Assembly (NCBI RefSeq): GCF_900113685.1
Contig: NZ_FOQG01000002.1
Coordinates: 62,001 to 126,000 of the forward strand
Length of the DNA: 64,000 nucleotides
Direction: 5' to 3'
Source of the DNA: Nocardioides psychrotolerans
GTDB taxonomy: Bacteria; Actinomycetota; Actinomycetes; Propionibacteriales; Nocardioidaceae
Shown in pieces: positions 1-9,848 of the stretch. Made by a program: the position numbers and the translations under genes. Positions within the stretch are counted from its first letter, which is position 1; every line of letters starts with the position of its first letter. The notes beneath the pieces are model-generated. The model did not search any database and had not been told where the DNA came from. It worked only from the letters and a program-made list of their open reading frames with translations.

Positions 1-1046
1 CGGTCGCTGACGACGACGTCGACGAGCAGGTCAAGGCGCTCCGCGAGCGTTTCGCGACCCTGACCGACGTCGAGCGCCCGGCCGCCGACGGCGACTTCGT
101 GGTGCTCGACCTCAAGGCCGTGAAGGACGGCGAGGTCGTCGAGGGCGCCGAGGTGAGCGGCATGAGCTACCAGGTCGGTCGCGGTGGCATGGTCGAGGGC
201 CTCGACGAGGCGCTCGTCGGCCTGTCCGCCGGCGAGGACAAGACGTTCTCCTCCGAGCTCGTGGGTGGTGACCAGGTCGGCGAGGCCGTCGAGATCCAGG
301 TCAGCATCAGCCAGGTCCAGGAGCAGGAGCTCCCGGACTACGACGACGAGTTCGCCCAGCTCGCCTCCGAGTTCGACACCATCGAGGAGCTCTCCGCCGA
401 CGTGCGCGAGCGCCTCGGCCGGGGCAAGCGCCTCGAGCAGGCCGCCGCCGCGCGCGACGCCGTCCTCGAGGTCCTGCTCGAGAAGGTCTCCGTGCCGCTG
501 CCCGAGAGCATGGTCACCGACGAGCTCAACGCCCGCCGTCAGAACATCGAGCAGCAGCTCGGCCAGGCCGGCATCTCCATGGAGAAGTACCTCGAGGACG
601 AGGAGCAGACCGTCGAGGAGTTCGAGGCCGACCTCGACCGCCGGGTCCGCGACGCCGTCGCCGCGCAGTTCATCCTCGACGAGATCGCGAAGAAGGAGGA
701 GCTCGGCGTCGACCAGCAGGAGCTCTCCGGCCACCTGGTGCGCCGGGCCCAGCAGTCGGGCCAGGACCCCCAGGAGTTCGCCAACCACATGTTCGAGCAC
801 AACCACATCCCGGAGATGGTCCAGGAGATCCTGCGCGGCAAGGCGCTCGCGGCGATCGTGGAGACCGCGGTCGTCAAGGACGCCTCCGGCAACGTGGTGG
901 AGCTGAAGAACCTGCGACCCGACGGCACCATCGGTGAGCCCGAGCCCGAGGTCGAGGCCCCCGCGGCCGAGGCCGACGAGGCTGCCGAGGTCGTCGAAGC
1001 CGACGAGGCTGCCGAGGAGTCGGACGAGGCACCGGCTCAGTCCTGA
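1..1046 (+). CDS. tig: Trigger factor, 5'-truncated by the window edge
   Basis: Ribosome-associated chaperone and peptidyl-prolyl isomerase that shields nascent chains in the cytosol. The frame is open from base 3 and gives the last 347 residues; the ribosome-binding N-terminal domain lies outside the window. The first ~85 visible residues are the FKBP-like domain (GRGGMVEGLDEALVGLSAGE), followed by the helical arm domain and an acidic Glu/Ala tail of about 60 residues, common in actinobacterial Tig. The motif VDEQVKALRERFATL at the very start matches the family just before the FKBP domain, so an internal GTG at 99 is not the real start. It sits upstream of clpP1-clpP2-clpX, the usual arrangement, here with two extra genes between. 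A strong hairpin follows the stop. Confidence 0.93.
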   Translation, partial: VADDDVDEQVKALRERFATLTDVERPAADGDFVVLDLKAVKDGEVVEGAEVSGMSYQVGRGGMVEGLDEALVGLSAGEDKTFSSELVGGDQVGEAVEIQVSISQVQEQELPDYDDEFAQLASEFDTIEELSADVRERLGRGKRLEQAAAARDAVLEVLLEKVSVPLPESMVTDELNARRQNIEQQLGQAGISMEKYLEDEEQTVEEFEADLDRRVRDAVAAQFILDEIAKKEELGVDQQELSGHLVRRAQQSGQDPQEFANHMFEHNHIPEMVQEILRGKALAAIVETAVVKDASGNVVELKNLRPDGTIGEPEPEVEAPAAEADEAAEVVEADEAAEESDEAPAQS

Positions 1047-1062
1047 CCGAGCTGTGATCCGA

Positions 1063-1108
1063 ACCCTGCCGGATTGAGTGAACGACTGTGCACTCAATCC
1101 GGTAGGGT
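1063..1108 (+). terminator. Long hairpin after tig
   Basis: Two 18-base arms (1063-1080 and 1091-1108) pair along their whole length with a single G-T wobble around a 10-base loop. There is no U tract after it. It most likely ends tig transcription, but it also ends 6 bases before the next start codon, so it could cover that gene's ribosome binding site or be a protein-binding palindrome. Confidence 0.6.
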
Positions 1109-1114
1109 CCTGCC

Positions 1115-2305
1115 ATGTCCGAAGCCTCCGTGGTCCCGCCCGGGCCTAGCGTCATCGACGCCCTGTCGCTGCTCTCCGAGGTCGCCGGCGAGCTCGTGGT
1201 CAAGAGCGCGCGCGACACCCACTTCGCCATCGCCGACCGCGTCGGAAGCGTGGCGCGGCGTGCCACGGGTGGCACCTCGACGGTCCCCGACCTGGTGCAC
1301 CGCGGCATCGCGGGCGCGGTCTACGGGGGTCTCACCGCCGGCCTCCGCGCGGCGTCGGTCGGTCTGGACAAGCTCGCTGCCACCGGGGTCGGACCCCGGC
1401 TCGAGGAGACGCCGCGTGGTCGGTTTGTCAGCTCGGCCGTCAACGGCCTGATCGGCGACACGCTGCTGCGTGACCGACCCCAGATGGCGATCCCGATGGC
1501 CGTGCGTCTCGGGGGGCGCGACGTCGAGCTCACCCACGACGCCCTCGCCTCGTCGTACCCGGACGCGAGCGGGCGCCTGGTGGTGTTCCTGCACGGCCTG
1601 TGCGAGAACGAGTCCTACTGGGACCTGCACCGCGACGACATCGGCACCACGTACGGCGAGGCGCTGGCCGGGCAGGGCTGGTCGCCGCTCTTCCTGCGCG
1701 CCAACACGGGCCTGTCGCTGCGCGAGAACGGCGTGGCGCTGGCGGCACTGATGCAGCGTCTCGTCGACGCTTGGCCGATCCCCGTGACGCGCGTGGCCCT
1801 GGTCGGTCACTCCCTGGGCGGGCTGGTGATCCGGGCGGCCGGTGCGGTCGCCGCCGAGCCGCCTGCCTCGGGTCAGCCGTGGGCCGAGCACATCTCCGAC
1901 GTCATCACCCTCGGCACGCCCCATCTCGGCGCTCCGATCGCCTGGGGGATCGGGCACGGGAGTCGCGGGCTGGCGCGGCTGCCCGAGACAGCGGCGTTCG
2001 GCCGGATCCTCGACTGGCGCTCCGTGGGCGTGCACGACCTCGTGGCCGGCCTGGCGCACGACGTCCCGGCGCTGCCGCATGCGCGCTACCGCCTGGTAGC
2101 CGCGACCCTCACGGAGTCGCAGCGCCACCTCGTGGGCCACGTGGTGGGTGACCTGCTGGTGCGCCCCAGCTCCGCCTACGGGCGGGACAAGCGCGGCAGC
2201 GAGCTGTTCCCGGGTGCCGATGTCCTTCACGTCGGCCGCACCGACCACTTCGGTCTGCTCAACCATCCGAAGGTTCACGCCGCCATGCGAGACTGGCTCG
2301 CGTGA
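1115..2305 (+). CDS. Alpha/beta hydrolase (lipase/esterase-like)
   Basis: Predicted serine hydrolase of 396 aa. The alpha/beta hydrolase core starts around residue 150 with VVFLHGLCENESYW (oxyanion HG strand). The nucleophile elbow is GHSLGG in VALVGHSLGGLVIRAA, and a late acid/histidine region lies in HVGRTDHFGLLNHP near the C-terminus, where D and H are candidates for the triad. A motif LGTPHLGAPIAW after the elbow is typical of PGAP1-like or triacylglycerol lipase relatives. The first ~130 residues are helical and not recognised; no signal peptide is evident. Substrate unknown. It overlaps the next gene by 4 bases (GTGA), so the two are probably co-translated. The ATG start is weakly supported: only a GGTAGGG lies upstream, inside the hairpin. 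Confidence 0.8.
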   Translation: MSEASVVPPGPSVIDALSLLSEVAGELVVKSARDTHFAIADRVGSVARRATGGTSTVPDLVHRGIAGAVYGGLTAGLRAASVGLDKLAATGVGPRLEETPRGRFVSSAVNGLIGDTLLRDRPQMAIPMAVRLGGRDVELTHDALASSYPDASGRLVVFLHGLCENESYWDLHRDDIGTTYGEALAGQGWSPLFLRANTGLSLRENGVALAALMQRLVDAWPIPVTRVALVGHSLGGLVIRAAGAVAAEPPASGQPWAEHISDVITLGTPHLGAPIAWGIGHGSRGLARLPETAAFGRILDWRSVGVHDLVAGLAHDVPALPHARYRLVAATLTESQRHLVGHVVGDLLVRPSSAYGRDKRGSELFPGADVLHVGRTDHFGLLNHPKVHAAMRDWLA

Positions 2306-2766
2306 GTGCTGATCGCGAGCTGCGGGTCGAGACCGTCATCGACGCCGTCCCTGACCGGGTGTGGTCGCTGCTGACGGACTTCTCGCAGATGGCGCAGTGG
2401 AGTCCCGAGCTGGTGCGGATGGTGCCGCTCAAGCCGGGCGGGCTGCGCGTCGGGCAGGCCTACCTCGGCATCAACCGCCGCAAGGTCGTCGTGTGGCCGA
2501 CTCGTTCGGTGGTGGCGGTCCTGGAGCCCGGACGCACCCTCGCCTGGGACACCCGCTCGAGCGGTGCGCGGTGGATCTGGGAGCTCTCCGCCGAGGGCGC
2601 CGGCACCCGCGTCGTGCACCGCCGCCCCGTGCCGACCGCACTCACGGCGATCAGTCGTGCCTTCGCCCCACTGTTCCTCGGTGGCAGCGAGGGCCATGCC
2701 GACGAGCTCGAGCAGGGGATGGCCGCAACCGTGGCCCGGCTGAAGGTCAGCGCCGAGTCCACCTGA
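2302..2766 (+). CDS. SRPBCC family protein
   Basis: A 154-aa protein of the START/Bet v 1-like SRPBCC fold (polyketide cyclase/dehydrase group). The opening [29 protein letters not shown] is the classic first strand and helix, followed by a pattern of beta strands and a long C-terminal helix ([16 protein letters not shown]). These proteins bind hydrophobic ligands in a central cavity; no specific ligand can be read from the sequence. The GTG start overlaps the stop of the upstream hydrolase, so translation is probably coupled and the pair may act on the same lipid-like molecule (inference). Confidence 0.8.
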   Translation: MSADRELRVETVIDAVPDRVWSLLTDFSQMAQWSPELVRMVPLKPGGLRVGQAYLGINRRKVVVWPTRSVVAVLEPGRTLAWDTRSSGARWIWELSAEGAGTRVVHRRPVPTALTAISRAFAPLFLGGSEGHADELEQGMAATVARLKVSAEST

Positions 2767-2770
2767 GGGA

Positions 2771-2788
2771 AATCTGCTCTCGGCGAAC
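2771..2788 (+). promoter_or_regulatory. Candidate ClgR operator upstream of clpP1
   Basis: The bases TGCTCTCGGCGAAC match most of the right half of the ClgR consensus recalled for Corynebacterium (CGC-Y-N-A-N-R-GCG flanked by W and S). The left half has mismatches. The site is centred about 60 bases before the proposed clpP1 transcription start, a normal activator position. ClgR is the known activator of clpP1P2 in several actinobacteria. Confidence 0.3.
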
Positions 2789-2826
2789 AGGGGCCCAATG
2801 CCCGTGGAACTGTCGGTCCTTCGGGC

Positions 2827-2832
2827 TACTGT
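2827..2832 (+). promoter_or_regulatory. Candidate -10 box of clpP1 (leaderless)
   Basis: TACTGT lies 7 bases before the GTG at 2840, the spacing expected when transcription starts at the first base of the start codon. No Shine-Dalgarno sequence precedes that GTG, which agrees with a leaderless message and decides the start choice. Confidence 0.5.
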
Positions 2833-2839
2833 CAAACAC

Positions 2840-3490
2840 GTGAACCAGATTCCCAGTCCCGCAGGCGCGTCGCACGGCCCCCAGATGGGCGCGGGCGGCG
2901 GGCTCAACGTCCTCGACGACCACATCTACCAGCGGCTGCTGCGAGAGCGCATCGTGTTCCTCGGCTCCGAGGTGCGCGACCAGAACGCCAACGCGATCTG
3001 CGCCCAGCTGCTCCTGCTCTCGGCAGAGGACCCCGAGGCCGACATCTTCCTGCACATCAACTCGCCCGGTGGCTCCGTGGACGCCGGCATGGCGATCTAC
3101 GACACCATGAACTACATCCCCAACGACGTCGCGACCGTCGGCATGGGCCTGGCCGCCTCGATGGGCCAGTTCCTGCTCTGCGCCGGCACCAAGGGCAAGC
3201 GCTACGCCCTGCCGCACGCGCGGATCATGATGCACCAGCCCTCCTCCGGCATGGGCGGCTCGGCCTCCGACATCAAGATCCAGGCGCAGCAGTCGCTGCA
3301 CATCAAGAAGGTCCTCCTCGAGCTCATCGCGGAGCACACCGGCCAGACGGTCGAGCAGATCGAGAACGACGCGGACCGCGACCGCTGGTTCACCGCCGAC
3401 CAGGCGCTCGCGTACGGCCTGGTCGACCAGGTCATCAAGAGCGCTCGCGACGCTGCCGACGAGGGCCGCCCCGCGCGGCAGAAGGGCTGA
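2840..3490 (+). CDS. clpP1: ATP-dependent Clp protease proteolytic subunit 1
   Basis: Serine protease subunit of the Clp complex, 216 aa. It forms heptameric rings that stack with ClpP2 and take substrate unfolded by ClpX or ClpC. Nucleophile Ser is in GLAASMGQ (about residue 107), His in MMHQPSSG (about residue 132), and Asp in the [10 protein letters not shown] stretch; the [12 protein letters not shown] segment forms the oxyanion region. The GTG at 2840 is chosen over the ATG at 2798 because a TANNNT box sits 7 bases upstream and the extra 14 residues do not look family-like. clpP2 follows after 5 bases. Actinobacteria normally need both subunits for activity. Confidence 0.95.
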   Translation: MNQIPSPAGASHGPQMGAGGGLNVLDDHIYQRLLRERIVFLGSEVRDQNANAICAQLLLLSAEDPEADIFLHINSPGGSVDAGMAIYDTMNYIPNDVATVGMGLAASMGQFLLCAGTKGKRYALPHARIMMHQPSSGMGGSASDIKIQAQQSLHIKKVLLELIAEHTGQTVEQIENDADRDRWFTADQALAYGLVDQVIKSARDAADEGRPARQKG

Positions 3491-3495
3491 GTGCC

Positions 3496-4107
3496 ATGAA
3501 CTACTACATCCCCCAGTGGGAGGAGCGGACCTCCTACGGGTTCCGCCGCATCGACCCCTACGGCAAGCTCTTCGAGGACCGCATCATCTTCCTCGGCTCG
3601 CCGATCTCCGACGACGTGGCCAACGCCGTCATGGCGCAGCTGCTCTGCCTGGAGTCGATGAACCCCGACCAGGACATCCAGATCTACATCAACTCGCCAG
3701 GTGGCTCCTTCACGGCGCTCACCGCGATCTACGACACGATGAAGTTCATCACCCCCGACGTGCAGACCGTCTGCCTCGGCCAGGCGGCCTCGGCGGCGGC
3801 GGTCCTGCTCGCTGCAGGTGCCCCCGGCAAACGGATGGCCCTGCCCAACAGCCGGATCCTCATCCACCAGCCCTACACCGAGGGCACGTTCGGCCAGACC
3901 TCGGACATCGAGATCCAGGCCAACGAGATCCTCCGGATGCGCGAGCTGCTCGAGAAGATGATCAGCGACCACAGCGGTCGTGATCCCGAGCAGGTCAGCC
4001 GCGACATCGAGCGCGACAAGATCCTCACCGCCGCCCAGGCCATCGACTACGGCCTCATCGACACGGTGCTCGACTCACGCAAGGCATCGACGCTCGCCCT
4101 GACCTGA
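3496..4107 (+). CDS. clpP2: ATP-dependent Clp protease proteolytic subunit 2
   Basis: Second Clp peptidase subunit, 203 aa. Catalytic Ser lies in [14 protein letters not shown], His in [10 protein letters not shown], and the [11 protein letters not shown] loop is conserved. The N-terminus [20 protein letters not shown] is the axial-loop region typical of actinobacterial ClpP2, the ring that docks the ATPase. It starts 5 bases after clpP1 and is clearly in the same transcript. A perfect 11-bp hairpin follows its stop and precedes clpX, so clpX may be transcribed separately or by readthrough. Confidence 0.96.
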   Translation: MNYYIPQWEERTSYGFRRIDPYGKLFEDRIIFLGSPISDDVANAVMAQLLCLESMNPDQDIQIYINSPGGSFTALTAIYDTMKFITPDVQTVCLGQAASAAAVLLAAGAPGKRMALPNSRILIHQPYTEGTFGQTSDIEIQANEILRMRELLEKMISDHSGRDPEQVSRDIERDKILTAAQAIDYGLIDTVLDSRKASTLALT

Positions 4108-4116
4108 TCAGGCACG

Positions 4117-4145
4117 CTGGCCACCTGACCTGACCAGGTGGCCAG
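4117..4145 (+). terminator. Hairpin between clpP2 and clpX
   Basis: Perfect 11-bp stem (4117-4127 with 4135-4145, CTGGCCACCTG and its complement) around a 7-base loop, starting 10 bases after the clpP2 stop. It is G+C rich without a T run, as is common for actinobacterial terminators. It would separate clpP1P2 from clpX, at least partly. Confidence 0.7.
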
Positions 4146-4255
4146 ACTTGTCCGGAGGTTGCCGTGTCCGACCCCCTCCCGGGGGTCCCAGCAGGTACCT
4201 TCGGGTGGTTTGCACCAATGCTCGACTCGCTCAACCGCATGAAGGAGATGACCCC

Positions 4256-5539
<1,284 letters not shown>

Positions 5540-5575
5540 GGCCCTCCCGCTCGTGGCACGTCGCGGTCTAGACAT

Positions 5576-5607
5576 CTGTGCCGTGGGCGTTCCCTGAGTT
5601 GGCACAG
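5576..5607 (+). terminator. Hairpin after clpX
   Basis: CTGTGCC at 5576-5582 pairs perfectly with GGCACAG at 5601-5607, and an outer AGACA/TGTCT pair extends it. It lies 36 bases after the clpX stop and may end that transcript or shape the leader of the following gene. Confidence 0.4.
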
Positions 5608-5669
5608 CTTCGTTGTGTCTCCAGACTGGTGACGAGAAGCATCGCACCGGACGTCACTTGGGAGAGACG

Positions 5670-6239
5670 ATGAGCAGCGAGCAGCGGCGACCGCTGATGG
5701 CATTCTGTGCCGTCGCGCTCGTGTGCGCCGTGATCATGGCCAGCGCCCTGCGCAGCGACGCGGTGCGGGGCTTCCTCACGACCGGCATCGAGGCCGTGCA
5801 GGAGGTGGCCGCGGGCGTCGAGATCGCGCCCCGACCCCCCGTCAAGGCAGCCCCCGTCGCGCCCGAACCCGCCCTCACGCCGGCCGTGGCGGTCGTCGAG
5901 GTGACGCGACCGGTCGTCTCCACGCCGACCCGATCGACCACTCGCCCCGATCGCGGGCAGGGCGCCAAACCCGGCAGGCGCAACGGGTCCCGAGGCCACG
6001 GCTCCACGCACGGTGACGGCGACAAGGGTGGCAAGGCCCACGGGTCGAAGCACGGCGACCGGGACAAGGGTGGCAAGGGCCACGGGTCGAAGCACGGCGA
6101 CCGGGACAAGGGTGGCAAGGGCCACGGCTCGAAGCACGGCGACCGGGACAAGGGCGACCGGGACAAGGCTGGCAAGGGCCACGGGTCGAAGCACGGGGAC
6201 CGGGACAAGGGCGGCAAGGGCCACCGGGGTCACCGGTAG
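5670..6239 (+). CDS. Membrane-anchored protein with tandem basic repeats
   Basis: Function unknown; 189 aa. An N-terminal hydrophobic segment ([20 protein letters not shown], about residues 8-27) should act as a membrane anchor or uncleaved signal. A Pro/Ala/Val linker follows, then from about residue 120 the protein is almost entirely a tandem 14-residue repeat of the form [14 protein letters not shown], about four copies with one short GDRDKA insertion. The tail is very rich in Lys, His, Gly and Asp, so it is probably disordered, outside the membrane, and able to bind metal, nucleic acid or wall polymers (inference). The ATG at 5670 has GGAGAG 4 bases upstream and is preferred over GTG at 5613. 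Confidence 0.65.
   Translation: MSSEQRRPLMAFCAVALVCAVIMASALRSDAVRGFLTTGIEAVQEVAAGVEIAPRPPVKAAPVAPEPALTPAVAVVEVTRPVVSTPTRSTTRPDRGQGAKPGRRNGSRGHGSTHGDGDKGGKAHGSKHGDRDKGGKGHGSKHGDRDKGGKGHGSKHGDRDKGDRDKAGKGHGSKHGDRDKGGKGHRGHR
6028..6230 (+). repeat. 42-bp tandem repeat array inside a coding region
   Basis: About four near-identical 42-base units encode the 14-residue motif (G/A)[13 protein letters not shown](G). One copy carries an 18-base insertion that keeps the frame. The copies are nearly identical at the DNA level, so copy number is likely to vary between strains. Confidence 0.85.
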
Positions 6240-6261
6240 CCCTCGCCTCAGGCGTGGGGCG

Positions 6262-8871
6262 TCAGTCGGTTGGCGCGAGCTCCGCAACCACCGACAGTGC
6301 GGTGGCATCGGTGACGGTGAAGACCAGGTCGCCGGTGATCTTGCCGGACGAGCGCAGGTCCCGCTCGGCGAGCTCGGCGGCACGCACGAGCAGCTCCGGT
6401 CCGGAGATCTCCACGCGTGACAGCTCGGCACGCATCGAGACCTTGGCCTGGGACTTGGCGCTGCGGATGCCGACCAGGGCCGCGGCCACCGCATCGACGG
6501 CCGCCGGGTCGGAGGCCGCGGCAGAGCCGAGCTCGGCGACCAGTGGCCACTCGCTGCGGTGGATCGAACCCTCCTGCCACCACGACCAGACCTCCTCGGT
6601 CACGTAGGGCAGGAACGGCGCGAGCAGGCGCAGCTGCACCTTGAGTGCCAGGGCGAGCGTGGCGCGGGCCGACTCGGTGGGGGCGCCGCCGTCCTCGTCG
6701 TAGGCGCGAGCCTTGACGAGCTCCACGTAGTCGTCGCAGAACTCCCAGAAGAACTTCTCGCTGACCTCGAGCGCCGTCGTGTAGTCGTAGGCCTCGAACG
6801 CGTCCGTGGCCTTGGTGACGACCGCGGCCAGCCGGCCCAGGAGGGCACAGTCGATGGGTTCGGTGACCTCCACCGAGTTGGCCGACGTCGCCCCGACGCC
6901 ACCGAGGACGAACTTGGAGACGTTGAGGACCTTCATCGCCAGGCGACGTCCGACCTTCATCTGCGACTCGTCGAAGGGCGAGTCGAGGCCGGGCCGGGCG
7001 ATCGCAGCACGCCAACGGACCGCGTCGGCGCCGTACTTGCCGAGGATCTCGTCGGGGACCACCACGTTGCCCTTGGACTTCGACATCTTCTTGCGGTCGG
7101 GGTCGACGATGAAACCCGAGATGAGGGCGTGCGACCACGGTGCGGCGTGGTTCTCGAAGTGGGAGCGCACGATGCGGGAGAACAGCCAGGTCCGGATGAT
7201 GTCGTGGGCCTGGGTGGCGAGGTCCATCGGGAAGACGCGCTGCCACAGGTCGTCGTCGGTCTCCCAGCCGCCGGCGATCTGGGGCGTGAGCGACGAGGTC
7301 GCCCAGGTGTCCATCACGTCGGGGTCGCCCAGGAAGCCGCCCGGCTCGCCCCGCTGCTCCTCGGAGTAGCCCTGCGGCGCCTGCGTGGACGGGTCGACCG
7401 GCAGCTCGGCCTCGGCCGGCATCAGCGGGTGCGCGTAGTCGGGCTCGCCCTCGTCGTCGAGGGGGTACCAGACGGGGAAGGGGATGCCGAAGAAGCGCTG
7501 CCGAGAGACCAGCCAGTCGCCGTTGAGGCCGCCGACCCAGTTGTCGTAGCGGTGGCGCATGTGCGCGGGCAGCCACTGGATCTCTGCGCCGCGGTCGAGC
7601 ATCTCGCTGCGCAGGGCCGCGTCGCGACCACCGTTGCGGATGTACCACTGGCGGGTGGCCACGATCTCGAGGGGCTTGTCGCCCTTCTCGTAGAAGTTGG
7701 CCATGCGCTGGGTCGGGGTGGGTTCGCCGACGAGGTCCTCGGACTCGCGCAGCGCGGCCACCATGGCCTCGCGGGCGGAGAAGACCGTCTTGCCGGCGAG
7801 CTCGGCGTAGGCCGTCGCTGCGCGATCGTGGGCGAGCCACTCCGGCGTCTCGCGGAGGAAACGACCGTCACGGCCGATGACCGTGCGGACCGGGAGGTCG
7901 AGCTCGCGCCACCAGGTGACGTCGGTGAGGTCACCGAACGTGCAGCACATCGCGATGCCGGCCCCCTTGTCCATGTCGGCGGCGGGGTGCGCCACGACCG
8001 GGATCTCGACGCCGAAGACGGGCGAGGCGACCGTCGTGCCGAAGAGCGGCTGGTAGCGCTCGTCGTCGGGATGGGCGATCAGCGCCACGACGCTGGGGAT
8101 CAGCTCGGGGCGGGTGGTCTCGATCGCGACCGTCTGGCCGTCGGGACGATGGAAGGTCACGCGGTGGTAGGCCCCGGCGTAGTCGCGTGCCTCGAGCTCG
8201 GCCTGAGCCACCGCGGTCTGGAAGGTGACGTCCCAGAGGGTCGGCGCGTCCTGGAGGTAGGCCTCGCCCCGGGCGTAGTTGCGCAGGAACGCGGTCTGGC
8301 TGACCTTCTGGGCCTTTGGGCCGATGGTTGTGTAGGTCTGGTCCCAGTCGACGGAGAGGCCGAGCGTGCGCCATAGCGACTCGAAGACCTGCTCGTCCTG
8401 CTCGACCAGCTGCTCGCAGAGCTCGATGAAGTTGGGCCGCGAGATCGGGACCTGCTTCTTGGGGTCCGGCTTCTCCGGCGCGGTGAAGTCGGCGTCGTAG
8501 GGCAGCGAGGGGTCGCAGCGCACGCCGAAGTAGTTCTGGACCCGACGCTCGGTCGGCAGTCCGTTGTCGTCCCAGCCCATCGGGTAGAAGACCGACTTGC
8601 CGCGCATGCGCTGGAAGCGTGCGATCAGGTCGGTGTGGCTGTAGGAGAAGACGTGCCCGACGTGCAGGCTGCCGCTGACGGTCGGCGGAGGGGTGTCGAT
8701 CGAGAAGACGTTCTCGCGCGGCTGGGTGCGGTCGAAGGCGTAGGTGCCATCGGCCTTCCACTGCGCGGACCACTTCTCCTCGAGACCCTCGAGGGCCGGC
8801 TTCGCGGGTACGACGGCGCCGCTGTCGGTGCGCGTCTCGTCCGGTGCCTGGCTGTCGATGATCTCGGTCAT
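6262..8871 (-). CDS. valS: Valine--tRNA ligase, archaeal-like (alternate) type
   Basis: Charges tRNA-Val; class I synthetase of 869 aa. The HIGH motif is in [17 protein letters not shown] and the KMSKS loop in [13 protein letters not shown]. Between them is the CP1 editing insertion. Two traits separate it from the usual bacterial ValRS: the nucleotide-fold segment reads [15 protein letters not shown], whereas common bacterial enzymes have a GTDHAGIATQ-like segment, and the long C-terminal coiled coil is absent. This is the pattern of archaeal and rickettsial enzymes. The ATG at 8871 follows a TAGGAT box by 6 bases, so the message is probably leaderless; an upstream TTG is rejected. The position between clpX and folC is the ordinary actinobacterial one. 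Confidence 0.95.
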   Translation of the reverse strand: MTEIIDSQAPDETRTDSGAVVPAKPALEGLEEKWSAQWKADGTYAFDRTQPRENVFSIDTPPPTVSGSLHVGHVFSYSHTDLIARFQRMRGKSVFYPMGWDDNGLPTERRVQNYFGVRCDPSLPYDADFTAPEKPDPKKQVPISRPNFIELCEQLVEQDEQVFESLWRTLGLSVDWDQTYTTIGPKAQKVSQTAFLRNYARGEAYLQDAPTLWDVTFQTAVAQAELEARDYAGAYHRVTFHRPDGQTVAIETTRPELIPSVVALIAHPDDERYQPLFGTTVASPVFGVEIPVVAHPAADMDKGAGIAMCCTFGDLTDVTWWRELDLPVRTVIGRDGRFLRETPEWLAHDRAATAYAELAGKTVFSAREAMVAALRESEDLVGEPTPTQRMANFYEKGDKPLEIVATRQWYIRNGGRDAALRSEMLDRGAEIQWLPAHMRHRYDNWVGGLNGDWLVSRQRFFGIPFPVWYPLDDEGEPDYAHPLMPAEAELPVDPSTQAPQGYSEEQRGEPGGFLGDPDVMDTWATSSLTPQIAGGWETDDDLWQRVFPMDLATQAHDIIRTWLFSRIVRSHFENHAAPWSHALISGFIVDPDRKKMSKSKGNVVVPDEILGKYGADAVRWRAAIARPGLDSPFDESQMKVGRRLAMKVLNVSKFVLGGVGATSANSVEVTEPIDCALLGRLAAVVTKATDAFEAYDYTTALEVSEKFFWEFCDDYVELVKARAYDEDGGAPTESARATLALALKVQLRLLAPFLPYVTEEVWSWWQEGSIHRSEWPLVAELGSAAASDPAAVDAVAAALVGIRSAKSQAKVSMRAELSRVEISGPELLVRAAELAERDLRSSGKITGDLVFTVTDATALSVVAELAPTD

Positions 8872-8877
8872 GCACAA

Positions 8878-8883
8878 ATCCTA
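8878..8883 (-). promoter_or_regulatory. Candidate -10 box of valS (leaderless)
   Basis: Read on the minus strand, TAGGAT is 6 bases before the valS ATG, the spacing of a leaderless actinobacterial promoter. It forms a divergent promoter pair with the box at 8935. Confidence 0.5.
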
Positions 8884-8934
8884 GTGGTGGCCATCACCCG
8901 CTTAATCCACTGGTCCCGGGCGCGTGACCACGCC

Positions 8935-8940
8935 TAGGTT
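8935..8940 (+). promoter_or_regulatory. Candidate -10 box of the GNAT gene (leaderless)
   Basis: TAGGTT ends 6 bases before the ATG at 8947, and there is no Shine-Dalgarno sequence. Confidence 0.45.
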
Positions 8941-8946
8941 TCAGGG

Positions 8947-9828
8947 ATGACGGACGTGCAGTTCTACAACGACCCGGCGGAGTTCCTCAGCCACGCCGAG
9001 GCCCATCTCCAGCAGGACCCGGTGCTCACCACCGTGGTGTCGAGCGTGTCCCACAAGCTGCTCGCGGCGGACCGTCGGGGCGAGCCCCGTGGCGACCACC
9101 CTCGCTGGTGGGCCGCGGTCCGCGAAGGCGACACGGTGGTCGGTGTCGCGATGCGCACAGCGCCCTTCGCGCCGTACTGGCTCTATGTGCTGCCGATGCC
9201 CGAGACCGCCGCTCGCGCCCTGGCGCGGGAGGTCCTGGAACGGGGCGAGGAGGTCAGGGCCGTCAACGGCGCGCTCGTCGCGAGCGGTCACGTGGCCGAC
9301 GAGATCGCCCGCGCCACTGGCGGCACGGCCTCGGTCCATGAGCACATGCGGCTGTGGGAGGTCGCCGATGTGGTGGCACCTGCGCAGCCGTCGGGCCGGC
9401 TTCGGCCCGCGCGGGCCGAGGACGGCGACCTGGCCGTGCGCTGGTGGGACGCCTTCGCCGCAGACGCCGCCGAACAGGCGGGGTCAGAGCCCCTGGAGGA
9501 GGGCGAGCCGATGGAGGCCGACGAGATGGCCAGGCGCATCGACGAGGGCCTGGTGTGGTTGTGGGAGGACGAGGGTCGCGTCGTCCACCTGACGGCGCAC
9601 AACCCGCCGTCCTTCGGCGTGGCCCGCATCGGGCCGGTCTACACACCGCGTGAGGCCCGCGGCCATGGCTACGCGAGCGCGACGGTGGCTGCCGTCTCGC
9701 AGCGGCTGCTCGACGAAGGCGTGCGCGCCTGCCTCTTCACCGACCAGGCCAACCCGACGTCCAACAAGATCTATGAGGCGATCGGCTTTCGCCGCGTCGA
9801 GGACATGGTCAACCTGGTCATCCGCTGA
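8947..9828 (+). CDS. GNAT family N-acetyltransferase
   Basis: Predicted acetyl-CoA-dependent acetyltransferase of 293 aa. The C-terminal half is the GNAT domain: the acetyl-CoA pyrophosphate loop is VYTPREARGHGYAS (R-x-x-G-x-A pattern), then helix SATVAAVSQRLLDEG, then CLFTDQANPTSNKIYEAIGFRRVED, the usual last strand and helix with a Tyr that could be the general acid. The N-terminal ~130 residues look like a degenerate second GNAT-like domain (GDTVVGVAMRT, MPETAARALAREV). The acceptor substrate cannot be told. It lies divergent from valS and its message appears leaderless. Confidence 0.88.
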   Translation: MTDVQFYNDPAEFLSHAEAHLQQDPVLTTVVSSVSHKLLAADRRGEPRGDHPRWWAAVREGDTVVGVAMRTAPFAPYWLYVLPMPETAARALAREVLERGEEVRAVNGALVASGHVADEIARATGGTASVHEHMRLWEVADVVAPAQPSGRLRPARAEDGDLAVRWWDAFAADAAEQAGSEPLEEGEPMEADEMARRIDEGLVWLWEDEGRVVHLTAHNPPSFGVARIGPVYTPREARGHGYASATVAAVSQRLLDEGVRACLFTDQANPTSNKIYEAIGFRRVEDMVNLVIR

Positions 9829-9848
9829 CCGGCGGTGGATGAGCAGCG

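Noticed and set aside
6028..6230. Regular tandem repeats that might be taken for a CRISPR array
   Set aside because: Units are contiguous, in frame and coding, with no spacers or cas genes nearby.
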